Source of the DNA: Pontibacter ramchanderi
Lineage (GTDB): Bacteria; Bacteroidota; Bacteroidia; Cytophagales; Hymenobacteraceae
Length of the DNA stretch: 64,000 nucleotides
Assembly (NCBI RefSeq): GCF_002846395.1
Contig: NZ_PJMU01000002.1
Span: forward strand, 992,001-1,056,000
Direction of reading: 5' to 3'
The position numbers were made by a program, and so were the translations under genes. Positions 7,333 to 16,301 of this stretch are shown here, piece by piece. The notes below the pieces were generated by a model that had not been told where the DNA came from, did no database searches, and was given only the letters and a program-made list of their open reading frames with translations. Numbering within the stretch: position 1 is the first letter of the stretch; each line of letters begins with the position of its first letter.

Positions 7333-8712
7333 ATGACTTACAAAACGAAGTTCACCCGATTGCTGGCGCTTTGTATGCTGGCAGGGCTATTCCTTACCCA
7401 AACCGTGGCGGCGCAGGCCCCGGCCACCCACGACGAAGAGATTCAGAAAATGGTCGGCGAAGTGTCGGCAGAAAACCTGCGGGCGCTCGTGGAGAAGATG
7501 GTTTCGTTTGAGACCCGCCACTCCCTGAGCACCACGACCAGCAAAAAAGTAGGTATAGGCGCCGCCCGCGAGTGGGTAAAAGCCGAGTTCGAGAAATACG
7601 CCAAAGCCTCCAACGGCCGCATGACTGTGGACATGGACCGCTATACCGTGAAAGCCGACGGCCGCCGCATTCCGCAGGACGTTGAAATGGCCAACGTGGT
7701 GGCCACCCTCAAAGGATCCGACCCAAGCGATGACCGTGTGATCATCGTGGCCGGCCACCTCGACTCCCGCGCCACCGACGTGATGGACGCCAAAAGCAAG
7801 GCCCCCGGCGCCAACGATGATGCCTCCGGTGTGGCCATCGTGATGGAGATGGCCCGCGTGATGGCTTCGCGCCAGTTCCCGGCCACGCTGGTGTTTGTGG
7901 CTTTTCAAGGCGAGGAACAAGGCTTGTATGGCTCCCGCCACATGGCCGAGCGCGTGAAGAAAGAAGGCTGGAACCTGGTGGCCGTGCTCAACAACGACAT
8001 CGTGGGCAACTCCTACTCTGCCGAAATGGGCATCCATGACAACACCCGTGTGCGCGTGTTCAGCGAAGCCACTCCTTCCAATGAAACCGAAGAGCAGGCA
8101 CGCCTGCGCCGCACCCTGGGCTCGGAGAACGATGGCCCGAGCCGCAACCTGGCTCGCTACATGAAAATAACTGGCGAGGCCTATGTAGACCAAATCGAGG
8201 TGGTGCTGGGTTACCGCCCGGACCGCTTCCTGCGCGGCGGCGACCACACGCCCTTTAACCAACAGGGCTATGCTGCGGTGCGCATGAGCGAGATGAACGA
8301 GGACTTCGACCACCAGCACCAGGATGTGCGCAAAGAGAATGGCAAGCAGTACGGTGACCTGACAGAGTTTATGGACTTCGAGTACCTGCGCAAGAACACC
8401 GCCGTGAACCTGGCTACTATGGCCAACCTGGGTCGCGCGCCGCATGCGCCTGAGAAGGTAGGCGTGCTCACCGCCAACCTCACCAACAAAACCGATCTCA
8501 CCTGGACTGCTCCTTCCAAAGGCAAAAAACCAGCCGGTTACTACATCCTGATGCGCGAAACCAGCAGTCAGACCTGGGACAAGAAGTTCTTTGTGAAAGA
8601 CACCAAAGTAACGCTGCCTTACTCTAAGGATAATTATTTCTTCGCTGTGCAGGCCGCTGATGAACTGGGCCATACCAGTCTGCCGGTGCTTCCGGTGCCA
8701 GTGCGCCAGTAG
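7333..8712 (+). CDS. Secreted M28-family zinc metallopeptidase
   Basis: The 459-residue protein starts with a signal peptide (residues 1-27, cut after TVAAQ). The M28 metal site is complete: GHLDS (H142), GANDDASG (D162, bridging), QGEE (E194 catalytic, E195), NND around 220 and GGDHTPF with the last His near 305. M28 enzymes are co-catalytic zinc amino- or carboxypeptidases. The last 85 or so residues (from about PEKVGVLTANLTNKTDLTWT) look like a fibronectin-III-type beta domain, often a surface or stability module in secreted Bacteroidota enzymes. No type IX sorting domain is seen at the end. It is monocistronic with its own promoter candidate and terminator. Confidence 0.93.
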   Translation: MTYKTKFTRLLALCMLAGLFLTQTVAAQAPATHDEEIQKMVGEVSAENLRALVEKMVSFETRHSLSTTTSKKVGIGAAREWVKAEFEKYAKASNGRMTVDMDRYTVKADGRRIPQDVEMANVVATLKGSDPSDDRVIIVAGHLDSRATDVMDAKSKAPGANDDASGVAIVMEMARVMASRQFPATLVFVAFQGEEQGLYGSRHMAERVKKEGWNLVAVLNNDIVGNSYSAEMGIHDNTRVRVFSEATPSNETEEQARLRRTLGSENDGPSRNLARYMKITGEAYVDQIEVVLGYRPDRFLRGGDHTPFNQQGYAAVRMSEMNEDFDHQHQDVRKENGKQYGDLTEFMDFEYLRKNTAVNLATMANLGRAPHAPEKVGVLTANLTNKTDLTWTAPSKGKKPAGYYILMRETSSQTWDKKFFVKDTKVTLPYSKDNYFFAVQAADELGHTSLPVLPVPVRQ

Positions 8713-8730
8713 GTATAGACCAGATGCTCC

Positions 8731-8767
8731 AAAAGAAAAGGGCAACCCAGCGGGCTGCCCTTTTCTG
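8731..8767. terminator. Intrinsic terminator between convergent genes
   Basis: AGAAAAGGGCA at 8734-8744 pairs perfectly with TGCCCTTTTCT at 8756-8766. T- and A-rich flanks on both sides let it stop both the M28 peptidase and head-GIN transcripts. Confidence 0.85.
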
Positions 8768-8788
8768 CTTTATATGCGATGTATTCTC

Positions 8789-9520
8789 TTACATTTTTGA
8801 AATCTTGGCTGCTGCCGATACGTTGGAAGTGACACTTGGGTCACCTTTGTAGGCTACTTTGGTAGCACCGGAGGCATTTACGCTCAGCTCATTTTTGGCG
8901 AACACTTTCACGTTGCTGGCACCACTGGCCACTACGTGCACGTATTTGGCCTCCAGCTCAGCAGCCTCTACCTTAGAAGCTCCCGACATGTCCATCTGCA
9001 ATTCGTCGGCACGGCCGCTGAGCATTACTTTGCTGGCGCCGCTCATATTGGCAGTCAGCTTTTTGGTGTTCAGTGCCAGCGTTACCTTCGAGCCCCCGCT
9101 CAGGTCCATCTTAAAGGCATCTGCCTTAAAAGTAAAGTTGCCCGTCACTTTAACGCCACCGCTTATATCGATCATGTTCAGCTCTTTAACCGATATGTAG
9201 GCTTTCAGGCCTTTGTTGGTGCTGATGTTGTCGGAGGTATAGATGTGGAGCACCCCGTTTTTCACTTCTGTCCGGATGCTATTGAGCAGGTTTTCCTGCG
9301 CCTCGATGCGCACGCCTTCGTTGCCGCTCTGGGTCAGTTCTACCGCAAAGCCGCCGCTCACGTCGATTCCTTTAAAGCCAGACACTTTCCTGTTTTGCGA
9401 CACAGGCTCTCCCTCGCCTTTCAGGTTGCGACGCTCCTGCGCCATGGTCGTCAGGCTGGTCAGCACGAAAAACGTTACAAGCAGGGCAACAATCGCTTTG
9501 TAAATGTTGATGATGTTCAT
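8789..9520 (-). CDS. Head-GIN (DUF2807) domain protein, exported
   Basis: The start was set at the ATG at 9520, which gives a signal peptide (MNIINIYKAIVALLVTFFVL, cut near TTMAQ at residue 28). The mature part is a DUF2807 head-GIN domain, a repetitive beta-helix-like fold. Visible features are the opening VSGFKGIDVSGGFAVELTQ and recurrent Gly-Ala-Ser-Lys-Val units (SGGVKV, SGGSKV, SGASKV, SGASNV, SGATKV). An ATG further upstream would add 73 residues without homology value. Such proteins are abundant in Bacteroidota periplasm or outer membrane; their role is largely unknown, with auto-adhesive or transport-linked functions suggested. It is followed by a shared terminator. Confidence 0.88.
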   Translation of the reverse strand: MNIINIYKAIVALLVTFFVLTSLTTMAQERRNLKGEGEPVSQNRKVSGFKGIDVSGGFAVELTQSGNEGVRIEAQENLLNSIRTEVKNGVLHIYTSDNISTNKGLKAYISVKELNMIDISGGVKVTGNFTFKADAFKMDLSGGSKVTLALNTKKLTANMSGASKVMLSGRADELQMDMSGASKVEAAELEAKYVHVVASGASNVKVFAKNELSVNASGATKVAYKGDPSVTSNVSAAAKISKM

Positions 9521-9801
9521 AGTTCTATTTTGATTGATGGTTTTGGTTAGACGTGCATTGGCTCCGCAGCAGGCTATACCTCCCTGAAGCTTTTCACTGC
9601 CTAATAGATGCGTATATTTTGGAAAGGTTGCTTCTACCTTATAAAAAATTATGCTTTCCGTGAACCTACTTAAGAAGGAGATTAACAGGTATAAGTTGTT
9701 GCCAGAGAGATTGATGCGCAACAGGGATAGCAACGACAAACAGGGAGCAGTATGCCCCTTGCCGCCATCTCAAGAATTTAGAAAAGCAGAATTGCAGAGC
9801 T

Positions 9802-9825
9802 GATTCGGATTTATCAATCCGAATC
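9802..9825. repeat. Short inverted repeat
   Basis: GATTCGGATT and AATCCGAATC are perfect 10-base arms around TATC. The hairpin abuts the larger palindromic element to its right and has no T-run, so it is more likely part of an interspersed repeat than a terminator. Confidence 0.6.
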
Positions 9826-9831
9826 CCAAGC

Positions 9832-10062
9832 AGTGGCAGGGATGTTTCATTCAAGTTGATTCTCCCCTTGAGGACAAGTGAGAACGAGAGTTCGAAGCTT
9901 GTGAGCGAAGCTCTCAGAGGGGTGTTTACAGGTGTAGAGGAAATGGGAATTGGCCCATTACTGGCAATTCAACGCTGAATTTACACCCTTATAATCCCCT
10001 CAAGGGGATAGTCTTGGAGAATGAAACGACCCTGCCTGCAGTAGTGGTAGGGGCCCCTGGAC
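9832..10062. repeat. Palindromic MITE-like interspersed element
   Basis: Imperfect inverted ends of about 45 bases flank the element. The left end reads AGTGGCAGGGATGTTTCATT then ATTCTCCCCTTGAGG; the right end, reversed, reads GGCAGGGTCGTTTCATTCTC then TATCCCCTTGAGG. The interior has GGGGTGTTTA and CCCCTCAAGGGG words of a kind I associate with interspersed intergenic repeats of Bacteroidota (recollection, not checked). There is no open frame with coding character inside. The whole gap from 9521 to 10194 holds no gene that I can support. Confidence 0.55.
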
Positions 10063-10194
10063 AAAACTTCCAGATATGGATGTCCCGAAGAGCATCGGCT
10101 TAAGCTGACGGCATTGGCAGCATACCTTAGGTATAGGCTGCTGCATCTGATTGCTCAGCGCTTCAGGCTAAATTGTCAATCGCGTTATTACCGC

Positions 10195-11763
10195 CTACTC
10201 CTGCTTCGAAATGATTTCGACTGCCCCATTTCTGGCTCTCTCGCCATACTTTGCCAGAGCTTGCTCGCCTTTCAGCACCGTAACCGACTCTATTTCATCA
10301 GGGGTGATATGGCCTTCTATTCCATCAGAGCCTATACCTTCCAGCACCTTGCCATCGAGCACGAAAAGTGGATGTGACTCCGGTTGAAAGCCGGTTGTTT
10401 CTTCCAGTGCTTCCGGTAAGGCCAAATCTGTTGCACTGTCGTGGGGTTGAGGCGCATTGCCTTCGCGCAGATTGTTCAGTTGCTGCACCGAATTACCGAT
10501 ATCCCACAATAAACGCCGCTGCCGCTCGTGCATCCAGGGTTGGCTTTTTCGGATATCGTCGCGCATCATGGTATAGGATGTTTTGCGCAGTTGGGTGTAG
10601 TGCAGCAGGATTTCCACTTCTTTTGCCTGCTCCTCTCCCAGTTCAGGCAGTTCCTGCAGTGCGATCAGCTCTTTTATGTTCTCGTCCCAGAGGGCTATAC
10701 CTTGCTCCAGACCTGGCAGGTACTTTCCACCATTAATCAGACTGGCATCCACCTCCATTTCCTTCATCACCTGCATGGCCGCTGTTTCCCGCTCACCAAA
10801 GCGGTCCAGCATAGTCAGGTACCGTGCGTTCTCGGTCGGTATCTGCAAGTATAGGCCCACAAAAGCAACCAGCAGCAGCGCCACCGTCACAATGCTTCCG
10901 CCTAAATTATACGCTTGGGCGAAGTGCCTGCCCGAGCGCAGCATCAGCACGGCTCCGTAGGCTATGCCCAGCACCAGGCCTCCCGTGTGGGCGGCATTGT
11001 CTATACCTCCTTGCAGACCAAAGACCAGGTTCAGCGCAATTACGCCAAGCAGGTTATACACCATGCCTTTTTTCTCAGCCCAGGTCATCCGCCGCTCCAG
11101 CAGCACCATAGTCATAAACATGCCGAACATACCAAAGATAGCCCCGGAGGCACCCGCACTGATGCGCTGCTGGTCCCACCACAGACTTGCCAGGCTGCCC
11201 GCCAGTCCGCAAAGCACGTAGGCCACTATAAACTGCCTGCGCCCCACCAAGGGCTCTAACGCACCGCCTATGCTGGCCAGGGCATACATGTTCACCAGCA
11301 GGTGAATGATGCCAATGTGCAGAAACATGGACGTGAAAAGGCGCCACTGCTCTCCGGTTAAGGTATAGGGGCCGAAGTTGGCTCCTACCTGAATCAGATC
11401 CTCCCCCTCGGGCGAGAGCACATGCACACCAGCCAGCGCCAGCAGCACGAAAATAACAAGGTTGGTATTGATCAGGATAGGCGTGACAAAGTAATGCTGC
11501 TGTGGCACGAAGAGTGCCCGGATATCCTTGAGTTTATCTGAAAAAGATGTGGGCGCAGGGTTTTGCTGTTGCTCGCGCAGTTCATGGGCTTGCAGCGCTT
11601 CCTGTTTTACTTGCTCCAGGTTAGGAGCGGTGATGTTTCTTTTTTCAATCTCAGCGATCACGGCCAGTATAGCTTCCGGCTCGTATGCTGCATGCTCTCC
11701 TAAAATCTTCAGCAGTTGGTAATCCTCTTTTTCAGAGGCCACTGCCGCATAATTGTTTTCCAT
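10195..11763 (-). CDS. Rhomboid intramembrane protease with plug-like C-terminal tail
   Basis: The 522-residue protein has a helical cytosolic N-terminus (1-90), then a rhomboid core (about 95-320). The catalytic serine is S206 in GASGAIFG and the catalytic His is H259 in AAHTGG; GIIHLLVNMYAL supplies the conserved His/Asn segment. Rhomboids cleave membrane proteins within the bilayer. After the last membrane helix come about 200 soluble residues. They end in a beta segment like the plug/SusC-type motif of Bacteroidota receptors: PLFVLDGKVLEG, then IESVTVLKGEQALAKYGERA and RNGAVEI. In TonB-linked proteins that motif sits before or in the plug domain, so its place on a rhomboid is odd. The start at 11763 is the only good ATG before the conserved part. 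Confidence 0.9.
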   Translation of the reverse strand: MENNYAAVASEKEDYQLLKILGEHAAYEPEAILAVIAEIEKRNITAPNLEQVKQEALQAHELREQQQNPAPTSFSDKLKDIRALFVPQQHYFVTPILINTNLVIFVLLALAGVHVLSPEGEDLIQVGANFGPYTLTGEQWRLFTSMFLHIGIIHLLVNMYALASIGGALEPLVGRRQFIVAYVLCGLAGSLASLWWDQQRISAGASGAIFGMFGMFMTMVLLERRMTWAEKKGMVYNLLGVIALNLVFGLQGGIDNAAHTGGLVLGIAYGAVLMLRSGRHFAQAYNLGGSIVTVALLLVAFVGLYLQIPTENARYLTMLDRFGERETAAMQVMKEMEVDASLINGGKYLPGLEQGIALWDENIKELIALQELPELGEEQAKEVEILLHYTQLRKTSYTMMRDDIRKSQPWMHERQRRLLWDIGNSVQQLNNLREGNAPQPHDSATDLALPEALEETTGFQPESHPLFVLDGKVLEGIGSDGIEGHITPDEIESVTVLKGEQALAKYGERARNGAVEIISKQE

Positions 11764-11828
11764 CTACAAACCTTAATCTCTTTTTGTAAAGATAAGGCCA
11801 TAGGTTCATTATACAAGCACGGTGTACG

Positions 11829-12011
11829 TTACCGGGTATAGGCAAGCATTGCTCTGCCAACCAGCACTGCGCCAGTCAACCCTATTCCGTACCACAAGCT
11901 GAGCTCAAGTTTTTCTGTCAGAAAGAGCCCACCACTTCGGAGGCTGTGCATCAAAAACACCACTGAAAAAATGGCAATCGCTAACAGTGTATTTTTACAA
12001 AACTGACGCAT
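11829..12011 (-). CDS. Small two-helix membrane protein, hypothetical
   Basis: The 60-residue frame encodes two probable membrane helices, about residues 7-21 (NTLLAIAIFSVVFLM) and 40-57 (WYGIGLTGAVLVGRAMLA), joined by a short polar loop. It ends with a basic tail (YTR). It lies 65 bases upstream of the rhomboid gene in the same direction and could share its transcript. I recognise no family. The hydrophobic pattern and codon use favour a real gene, but its size leaves doubt. Confidence 0.5.
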   Translation of the reverse strand: MRQFCKNTLLAIAIFSVVFLMHSLRSGGLFLTEKLELSLWYGIGLTGAVLVGRAMLAYTR

Positions 12012-12244
12012 AGGCGCTCCTGGTTTTAGGGTGAAACAATTGTTATATAGCTATACTTAATAGTAAATAATTTGTTGTAGACTTTTAAATCTATCTATTT
12101 CCATTCAATCTTCAAACCATCCTGTGCCGGTCCACCTGTTTTTTTACTGGATTTGTTTATGTCTGAATATCAAGGTTTAAACAAACAAGCCTGTAAAATA
12201 ACCTTAGGTATAAATATCGGGTAAAAGTTTTCAAAAAAGATTTT

Positions 12245-13060
12245 ATGCCTGACACAGCAACACCGCATCCATATTATACCCTTACAACCGGCCAAAGCCC
12301 CCTGATCGCCACCGCCATTCACGACGGTCATACCGTGCGCGACAACATCAGTGGCCTCTTTTCACTCACACCTGACGAGCGGCTGCGTGAGGAGGATCCC
12401 TTCACGGCGGGCTGGGTAAGTATAACCGACAACCAGGTGATAGGTTTGAACTCCCGCTTCGAGATGGACCTGAACCGTCCGCGCGAGAAAGCCATCTACC
12501 GCAAACCCGAAGACGCCTGGGGCCTCACCGTTTGGAAAGACGAGCTGCCCGAGGAGCTGGCGCAGGAGTCGCTGGCCCGCTACGACCGGTTCTATGCCGA
12601 CGTGAAAGAGATGCTGCAAGGTATAGCCGACCGCCACGGCTGCTTTGTGGTATACGACCTGCATACCTACAACCACCGCCGCGACGGTGCCGACGGTCCG
12701 GAAGCAGACCCGCAGGAGAACCCGGAAGTGAACCTCGGCACCGGCAACATGAATAGACAGCTCTGGGCGCCCGTGGTGGACGCATTTGCCCAAACGCTGC
12801 AGCAATATGACTACCAGGGCCATTACCTCGACGTGCGCGAGAACGTGAAGTTCGAAGGTGGCCACTTCATGCGCTGGATCCACGACACCTTTCCGGACCG
12901 CGCCTGCGTCATCTCCATCGAGTTCAAGAAGTTCTTTATGGACGAGTGGACCGGCAAGCCCGACGAAATCCAGCTGAAGGAAATCAGGAGAGCGCTTCAA
13001 AGTACGATTGAGCCTGTGCTGAAAGCCCGTGAGCAGGTATGCAAAACTCTCTCGCCATGA
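12245..13060 (+). CDS. N-formylglutamate amidohydrolase-family protein
   Basis: The 271-residue protein fits the FGase family, zinc-type hydrolases that remove formyl or related acyl groups from amino acids. Visible anchors are HDGHTVRDN near the N-terminus (metal-ligand region), then HGCFVVYDLHTYNHRRDG around residues 132-149, and IEFKKFFMDEWTG near 230. It is the first gene of a tight three-gene set: its stop TGA overlaps an ATG of the DUF1704 gene (ATGA). No other histidine-degradation gene is present, so the classical role in the hut pathway is unlikely. A role in processing a product of the neighbouring ATP-grasp enzyme is inferred. Confidence 0.85.
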   Translation: MPDTATPHPYYTLTTGQSPLIATAIHDGHTVRDNISGLFSLTPDERLREEDPFTAGWVSITDNQVIGLNSRFEMDLNRPREKAIYRKPEDAWGLTVWKDELPEELAQESLARYDRFYADVKEMLQGIADRHGCFVVYDLHTYNHRRDGADGPEADPQENPEVNLGTGNMNRQLWAPVVDAFAQTLQQYDYQGHYLDVRENVKFEGGHFMRWIHDTFPDRACVISIEFKKFFMDEWTGKPDEIQLKEIRRALQSTIEPVLKAREQVCKTLSP

Positions 13061-14916
13061 CCGACACCATCTCAGACATTTTCATCAAAGGCATTGTCCG
13101 GAGCTTGAAGCGGGGCCGGCAGGTGCGGCGCCGACTGCCGGACGGTGGCTTGCTGCACATCGACAGGCCGCTGCCTTTTCTGGTGCTTTTCCGCCACCCA
13201 GCGGGCCAGCCCGACCATGCCACCGCTGATTTTGTGAAAGCTGAAGCCGCCTACATTATCGCCCGCGAAGAGCAGACACCCGAATTGCGGCAACTGGTCC
13301 GGGAGATTGCCAAAGCCATGGCCGATGCGTTTGGGGCTTTCATGGTGTTGGAGCTATTTGCCGCACCAACCATCACCACCGGGCCCGACAGCCCGACGTT
13401 TCGGGTGCTGGGGCCGGAACAGGCCCTGCCTGCCACTATTCGCACACTCCACGACGAGCTGTGCAAGATCAAAATCACCAACCTGCCTGTATCGGTGGAC
13501 ACAGCCTCTAACCAGGCCTTGCTTGAAGGGCCAAACAGCCTGATGAACGAGGAGGAACTGAAGCAACACAGTACACTTATGCTAGGGTTGGAAATGAAGC
13601 CGATTTACCGCCAGGCCGACAGCGACAAGGTATACCCGCTGCTGCAGCGCACGCTACGGGGCTACGTGTCGAGCGCCATTAAAAAAGCCGTGTTCGACTT
13701 TGTGCGGGTACAAACTTCGCACCAACCGCAGCATTTTCAGGCGCTGGGCCGGCAGGCGGTGGTGCCCGCTGTGTGGCGCATCGACAAGCAGCTTACGGCC
13801 ATCAGTGACCAGTTCCGCTTTCTGCTACTTGTAACACCCATTAATGCCGACGAGGCCTGGGAGGAATTCAGGAAAAAGAAGTATAAGCAGGCCCCCAACT
13901 TTCACTACCGTCTCATGCCCGTCGACGCCGACTTGCTCAAGCGCAAGCTCTACAACATCCCCATCGAGAAAGTGGAAGACCCGACATTAGGCTTTCTGTT
14001 CCGGGACAAGCGCCACGAGCTCGACAAAACCCTGAGCATGCTGGCCAATCGCAATACTCCCGATTTCATGTACAGCAGCCTCCAGCTGTTCGGTGGGGTG
14101 GACGAGCAACTCCTTAAAGTAGCCGAAGGTATACTGGCCGCCATACCAGAGCCCGCCCGCGAAAAAGACGTTCCGCTTATACCTGTGGACGAGTTTGCCG
14201 CCCTGGCCGAGCACGAGATCGCCTACCTCAAAAGCCAGTACCCCGCACTCGACTCGGGCGTGGACATCCGCAAAGACATTGTAGGGCTTATTGTTTCCAA
14301 GGGCAGGCTCAACATCGGCACCGACGCCAAAATACCCCGTCACCGGGCCGAGGCCTTGATTCAGCACGAGGTGGGCACACACATCCTCACCTACTTCAAC
14401 GGCAAGGCGCAGCCGCTGCAGCAGCTGTATGTGGGCGTTCCGGGCTACGAGGAGTTGCAGGAAGGGCTGGCCGTGCTGAGTGAGTACCTGGTAGGTGGCC
14501 TCGACCAGGACCGACTCCGCATACTGGCTGCCCGTGTGGTGGCGGTGCATCACCTCACCAAAGGCTGCGGCTTTACCGATAACTTCTGCCGACTTAAAGA
14601 AGAATATCATTTCGACGACGACACAGCCTTTAACGTGACCATGCGCGTGCACCGGGGCGGAGGACTCACCAAAGACGCCGTATACCTGCGCGGGCTCGTG
14701 CACCTCTTGCACTACCTCAAAGAGGGAAATGATCTGGAGCCCCTTCTGATTGGTAAAATACGCCAGGAGTACATTCCCATTGTGCAGGAGCTCATCTACC
14801 GGCAGGTGCTACGGCCCGTGCCCATCCGGCCCCGCTACCTTACCGCTCCGGCCGTGCAGCCCAAATTGGAAAAACTAAAAACAGGGATATCAGTATTTAA
14901 CTTACTGGAAAATTAA
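13057..14916 (+). CDS. DUF1704 QEGLA-motif metallopeptidase-like protein
   Basis: The product (619 residues from the ATG at 13057, or 625 from 13039) is a DUF1704 protein, often annotated 'flavohemoglobin expression-modulating QEGLA motif protein'. The metal site is clear: HEVGTH with H437 and H442, and the QEGLA glutamate E469 in EELQEGLAVLSEYL. The same family includes the vertebrate tubulin tyrosine carboxypeptidase MATCAP, so peptidase activity on a C-terminal residue is a reasonable prediction. I chose 13057 because its ATGA overlap with the upstream stop is typical of coupled genes. The ATP-grasp gene follows after 26 bases. The natural substrate is unknown. Confidence 0.88.
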   Translation: MTDTISDIFIKGIVRSLKRGRQVRRRLPDGGLLHIDRPLPFLVLFRHPAGQPDHATADFVKAEAAYIIAREEQTPELRQLVREIAKAMADAFGAFMVLELFAAPTITTGPDSPTFRVLGPEQALPATIRTLHDELCKIKITNLPVSVDTASNQALLEGPNSLMNEEELKQHSTLMLGLEMKPIYRQADSDKVYPLLQRTLRGYVSSAIKKAVFDFVRVQTSHQPQHFQALGRQAVVPAVWRIDKQLTAISDQFRFLLLVTPINADEAWEEFRKKKYKQAPNFHYRLMPVDADLLKRKLYNIPIEKVEDPTLGFLFRDKRHELDKTLSMLANRNTPDFMYSSLQLFGGVDEQLLKVAEGILAAIPEPAREKDVPLIPVDEFAALAEHEIAYLKSQYPALDSGVDIRKDIVGLIVSKGRLNIGTDAKIPRHRAEALIQHEVGTHILTYFNGKAQPLQQLYVGVPGYEELQEGLAVLSEYLVGGLDQDRLRILAARVVAVHHLTKGCGFTDNFCRLKEEYHFDDDTAFNVTMRVHRGGGLTKDAVYLRGLVHLLHYLKEGNDLEPLLIGKIRQEYIPIVQELIYRQVLRPVPIRPRYLTAPAVQPKLEKLKTGISVFNLLEN

Positions 14917-14942
14917 TCCCAACATATACTGATATATAGATC

Positions 14943-15992
14943 ATGACGATAGGATTCGTAGTAAACGACGTACATACAGAAAAACCCGAACACACCACTA
15001 TATTTCTGGCGCAGCGCATGCACAATCTGGGGCATACCGTGCTGCTGATGGGCGTGGGCGACCTGGCCTACTACCCCGACGGCTACATGGGCGCCAACGC
15101 CGCCATCGCCGACACCAAGCATAAGTATAAATCGCCGGCCACGTTTCTGGAGGCCATACAGGGCCCCAAAGGAAGACGCACCCGCGTGACCGCCCCCGAG
15201 TTGGACGTGCTCATGCTCCGCAACGACCCCTCTTCTGAGGGCGAGGGCCGCGGCTGGGCCCAGAATGCGGGTATCATCTTCGGGCAGCTGGCTCTGCGCC
15301 ACGGAGTAATCGTGCTTAACGACCCTACCTCGCTTTCGGACGCAGTAAACAAAATGTACTTCCAGCATTTCCCGGAGGCGGTGCGCCCTCGCACACTCAT
15401 CACCCGCGATAAAGAGGAGATCAAGGAATTCTTCAACGAGCAGAAGAATAACATTATTCTGAAGCCCCTGCAGGGCTCGGGCGGCTCGGGTGTGTTTATG
15501 GTAAAGAAGAACGACGCCACCAACCTCAACCAGATCGTAGAGGCTATCAGCCGCGACGGCTACGTAATTGCGCAGGAGTACCTGCCCCAAGCCACCGAAG
15601 GAGACACACGCCTGTTTGTGGTGAATGGAGAGGCGCTGCAATGCAAAGGGAAATACTGCGCCATGCGTCGCGTCAACAGCAAAGACGATATCCGGAGCAA
15701 CATACACGCCGGTGGCTCGGCAGTGGCGGCCAAGGTAGACCAAAAAATGCTCGACTTAGTGGAGCTGGTGCGCCCCAAACTGATCCAGGACGGCATGTTT
15801 ATGGTGGGCCTTGATATTGTAGGCGACAAACTGATGGAGATCAACGTGTTCAGCCCGGGCGGGATGCCCACTGCCAGCAACCTCGAAGGCGTGGACTTCT
15901 CTATACCTGTCATTGAGGCGCTGGAGCGAAAGGTGCATTACAAGAAAACCTATGGCACCCAGATCGACAACAAAACGGTCGCCATGATCTAA
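14943..15992 (+). CDS. Glutathione-synthetase-like ATP-grasp ligase
   Basis: The 349-residue protein has the pre-ATP-grasp domain of GshB-like enzymes, followed by ATP-grasp elements: NNIILKPLQGSGGSGVFMVK (nucleotide-binding strand and glycine loop, about residues 172-191), EGDTRLFVVNGE around 219-230 and the metal-binding MEINVFSPGG near 297-306. It would join an amino acid to a carboxylate through an acyl-phosphate. It resembles glutathione synthetase, but no gshA is nearby, and its partners are a DUF1704 peptidase and an FGase-like protein. The product may therefore be another peptide bond. It ends at a perfect 20-base-stem terminator, closing the three-gene set. Confidence 0.87.
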   Translation: MTIGFVVNDVHTEKPEHTTIFLAQRMHNLGHTVLLMGVGDLAYYPDGYMGANAAIADTKHKYKSPATFLEAIQGPKGRRTRVTAPELDVLMLRNDPSSEGEGRGWAQNAGIIFGQLALRHGVIVLNDPTSLSDAVNKMYFQHFPEAVRPRTLITRDKEEIKEFFNEQKNNIILKPLQGSGGSGVFMVKKNDATNLNQIVEAISRDGYVIAQEYLPQATEGDTRLFVVNGEALQCKGKYCAMRRVNSKDDIRSNIHAGGSAVAAKVDQKMLDLVELVRPKLIQDGMFMVGLDIVGDKLMEINVFSPGGMPTASNLEGVDFSIPVIEALERKVHYKKTYGTQIDNKTVAMI

Positions 15993-16009
15993 GGCTGGTT
16001 TCTACACTT

Positions 16010-16059
16010 AAAAAGCCTGCGGGAGCGATACATCTGTACATCGCTCCCGCAGGCTTTTT
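16010..16059 (+). terminator. Strong intrinsic terminator of the three-gene cassette
   Basis: Perfect 20-base arms (16010-16029 and 16040-16059, core GCCTGCGGGAGCGAT) enclose a 10-base loop, and the right arm ends in a T-run. It closes the ATP-grasp gene. Confidence 0.95.
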
Positions 16060-16263
16060 TAGGAGAACAGTAACCTACAGGTAGGCTTGTCGCATTTGCT
16101 ATACCTATAATTTGGCAATGAAGCTCCTCACCTGAAAGTTATCATTCACGCTGTTTCAATGGGGAAAAAAAGTGTAGGATCGGAGAAAATGGAGATATAC
16201 GCAAAATTATTACCCTGGCAATCAAGGCGTTACAAAAAACTAAAAAAATTTCATGCAGCCTGT

Positions 16264-16296
16264 TTTGTTTTACAAAAACAAAACAATAATTTTGCA
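16264..16296 (+). promoter_or_regulatory. Consensus Bacteroidota promoter without a following gene
   Basis: TTTG at 16264-16267 and TAATTTTGCA at 16287-16296 are separated by 19 bases, an excellent match to the TTTG / TAnnTTTG pattern. No open frame of useful length follows on the plus strand before a hairpin at 16490-16526, so it likely drives a non-coding transcript. Confidence 0.65.
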
Positions 16297-16301
16297 CCCG
16301 A

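Noticed and set aside
9666..9854. 62-codon minus-strand frame in the gap after the head-GIN gene
   Set aside because: It overlaps the inverted repeat of an interspersed element and shows no family signal or hydrophobic pattern of its own.
13039..13056. Upstream ATG as start of the DUF1704 gene
   Set aside because: It adds six residues; the ATG at 13057 forms the usual ATGA overlap with the preceding stop. The choice is not certain.
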